Shown piece after piece: positions 63,876 to 64,000 of a stretch of 64,000 nt of DNA (the stretch's first letter is position 1; each line of letters starts with the position of its first letter). The position numbers were made by a program, and so were the translations under genes. The stretch lies in the NCBI RefSeq assembly GCF_001456025.1, contig NZ_LMTZ01000096.1, forward strand, positions 138,191 through 202,190. The letters run 5' to 3'. This DNA comes from Mastigocoleus testarum BC008. Lineage in GTDB: Bacteria > Cyanobacteriota > Cyanobacteriia > Cyanobacteriales > Nostocaceae. Under the pieces are notes generated by a model that was not told the origin of the DNA, ran no database searches, and was given only the letters and a program-made list of their open reading frames with translations.

Positions 63876-64000
63876 ATGAAATCCCCCAAAATTCTCATTG
63901 TTGAGGACAAAAAAGTTCTATCTATTGGCATTAGAGAAAGTTTGCAAAAGCTAGGATATATAGTGCATGGGATTAATGATTCGGGAGAAAAAGCAATCAG
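63876..64000 (+). CDS. Response regulator receiver-domain protein (3' end outside window)
   Basis: The first 41 residues read MKSPKILIVEDKKVLSIGIR and on to LQKLGYIVHG, the start of a CheY-like receiver domain with acidic residues in VED. The output domain and phosphorylated Asp lie beyond the window, so it could be a regulator or a hybrid kinase. Confidence 0.8.
   Translation, partial: MKSPKILIVEDKKVLSIGIRESLQKLGYIVHGINDSGEKAI

Noticed and set aside
1..64000. tRNA or rRNA genes
   Set aside because: I looked for T-loop (GGTTCRA) and rRNA-like segments on both strands and saw none; a covariance search would be decisive.

Overview
This window reads as chromosome of a filamentous, probably heterocyst-forming (Nostocales-type) cyanobacterium. 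The evidence is oxygenic-photosynthesis and cyanobacterial core genes (Psb34-like PSII protein, PSRP-3/Ycf65, a separate atpB-atpC pair, a CruA-type lycopene cyclase, a ThiO-ThiG fusion), scattered HIP1 octamers (gcgatcgc), low-GC intergenic DNA, arrays of a heptanucleotide repeat, and GTAGAGACGT-type palindromes. The genus cannot be fixed from sequence alone.

Layout. 0-8 kb: the end of hrcA, then a minus-strand iron block. The block holds an FTR1 permease, a Tat-exported two-domain multicopper oxidase, a lipoprotein and two ferritin-like proteins, so it resembles a bacterial Fet3-Ftr1 ferroxidase/permease system with storage genes. 8-22 kb: housekeeping genes (HAD phosphatase, PSRP-3, SPFH protein, folP, tpiA, DUF697 GTPase, mechanosensitive-like channel, SirB1-like protein, atpB, atpC). 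22-27 kb: a minus-strand partner-switching module (SpoIIE-type PP2C phosphatase with PilJ sensor, anti-sigma-type ATPases, STAS proteins), including an ATPase-STAS fusion. 28-42 kb: a large acidic coiled-coil protein, cruA, cimA, thiO-thiG, psb34 and a TPR protein, followed by 39 heptamer repeats. 43-45 kb: a RES/Xre-type toxin-antitoxin pair whose promoter lies inside a perfect 18-bp inverted repeat. 45-55 kb: metabolic genes, a minus-strand run ending in clpP and an SDR protein, an ArsR-SRPBCC pair with a promoter built into inverted repeats, and a mazF toxin whose mazE partner has lost its N-terminus.

57-63 kb is the mobile-element region. A PD-(D/E)XK nuclease gene abuts what looks like the right end of an IS200/IS605-type element. 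That end is split by a complete group II intron (58678-61089, minus) and, about 100 bp away, by an IS4-family element (61200-63099; 27-bp terminal inverted repeats, 12-bp target duplication). The IS transposase is itself split by a 123-bp MITE with a TTA duplication. The window ends in the first codons of a response regulator.

The features most worth follow-up are the iron cluster, the nested mobile elements, the RES operon with its promoter-embedded palindrome, the orphaned mazF, a promoter-plus-terminator unit with no ORF at 57.3-57.5 kb, and a palindromic repeat inserted in frame into thiO. All calls come from reading the sequence; no database search was possible.
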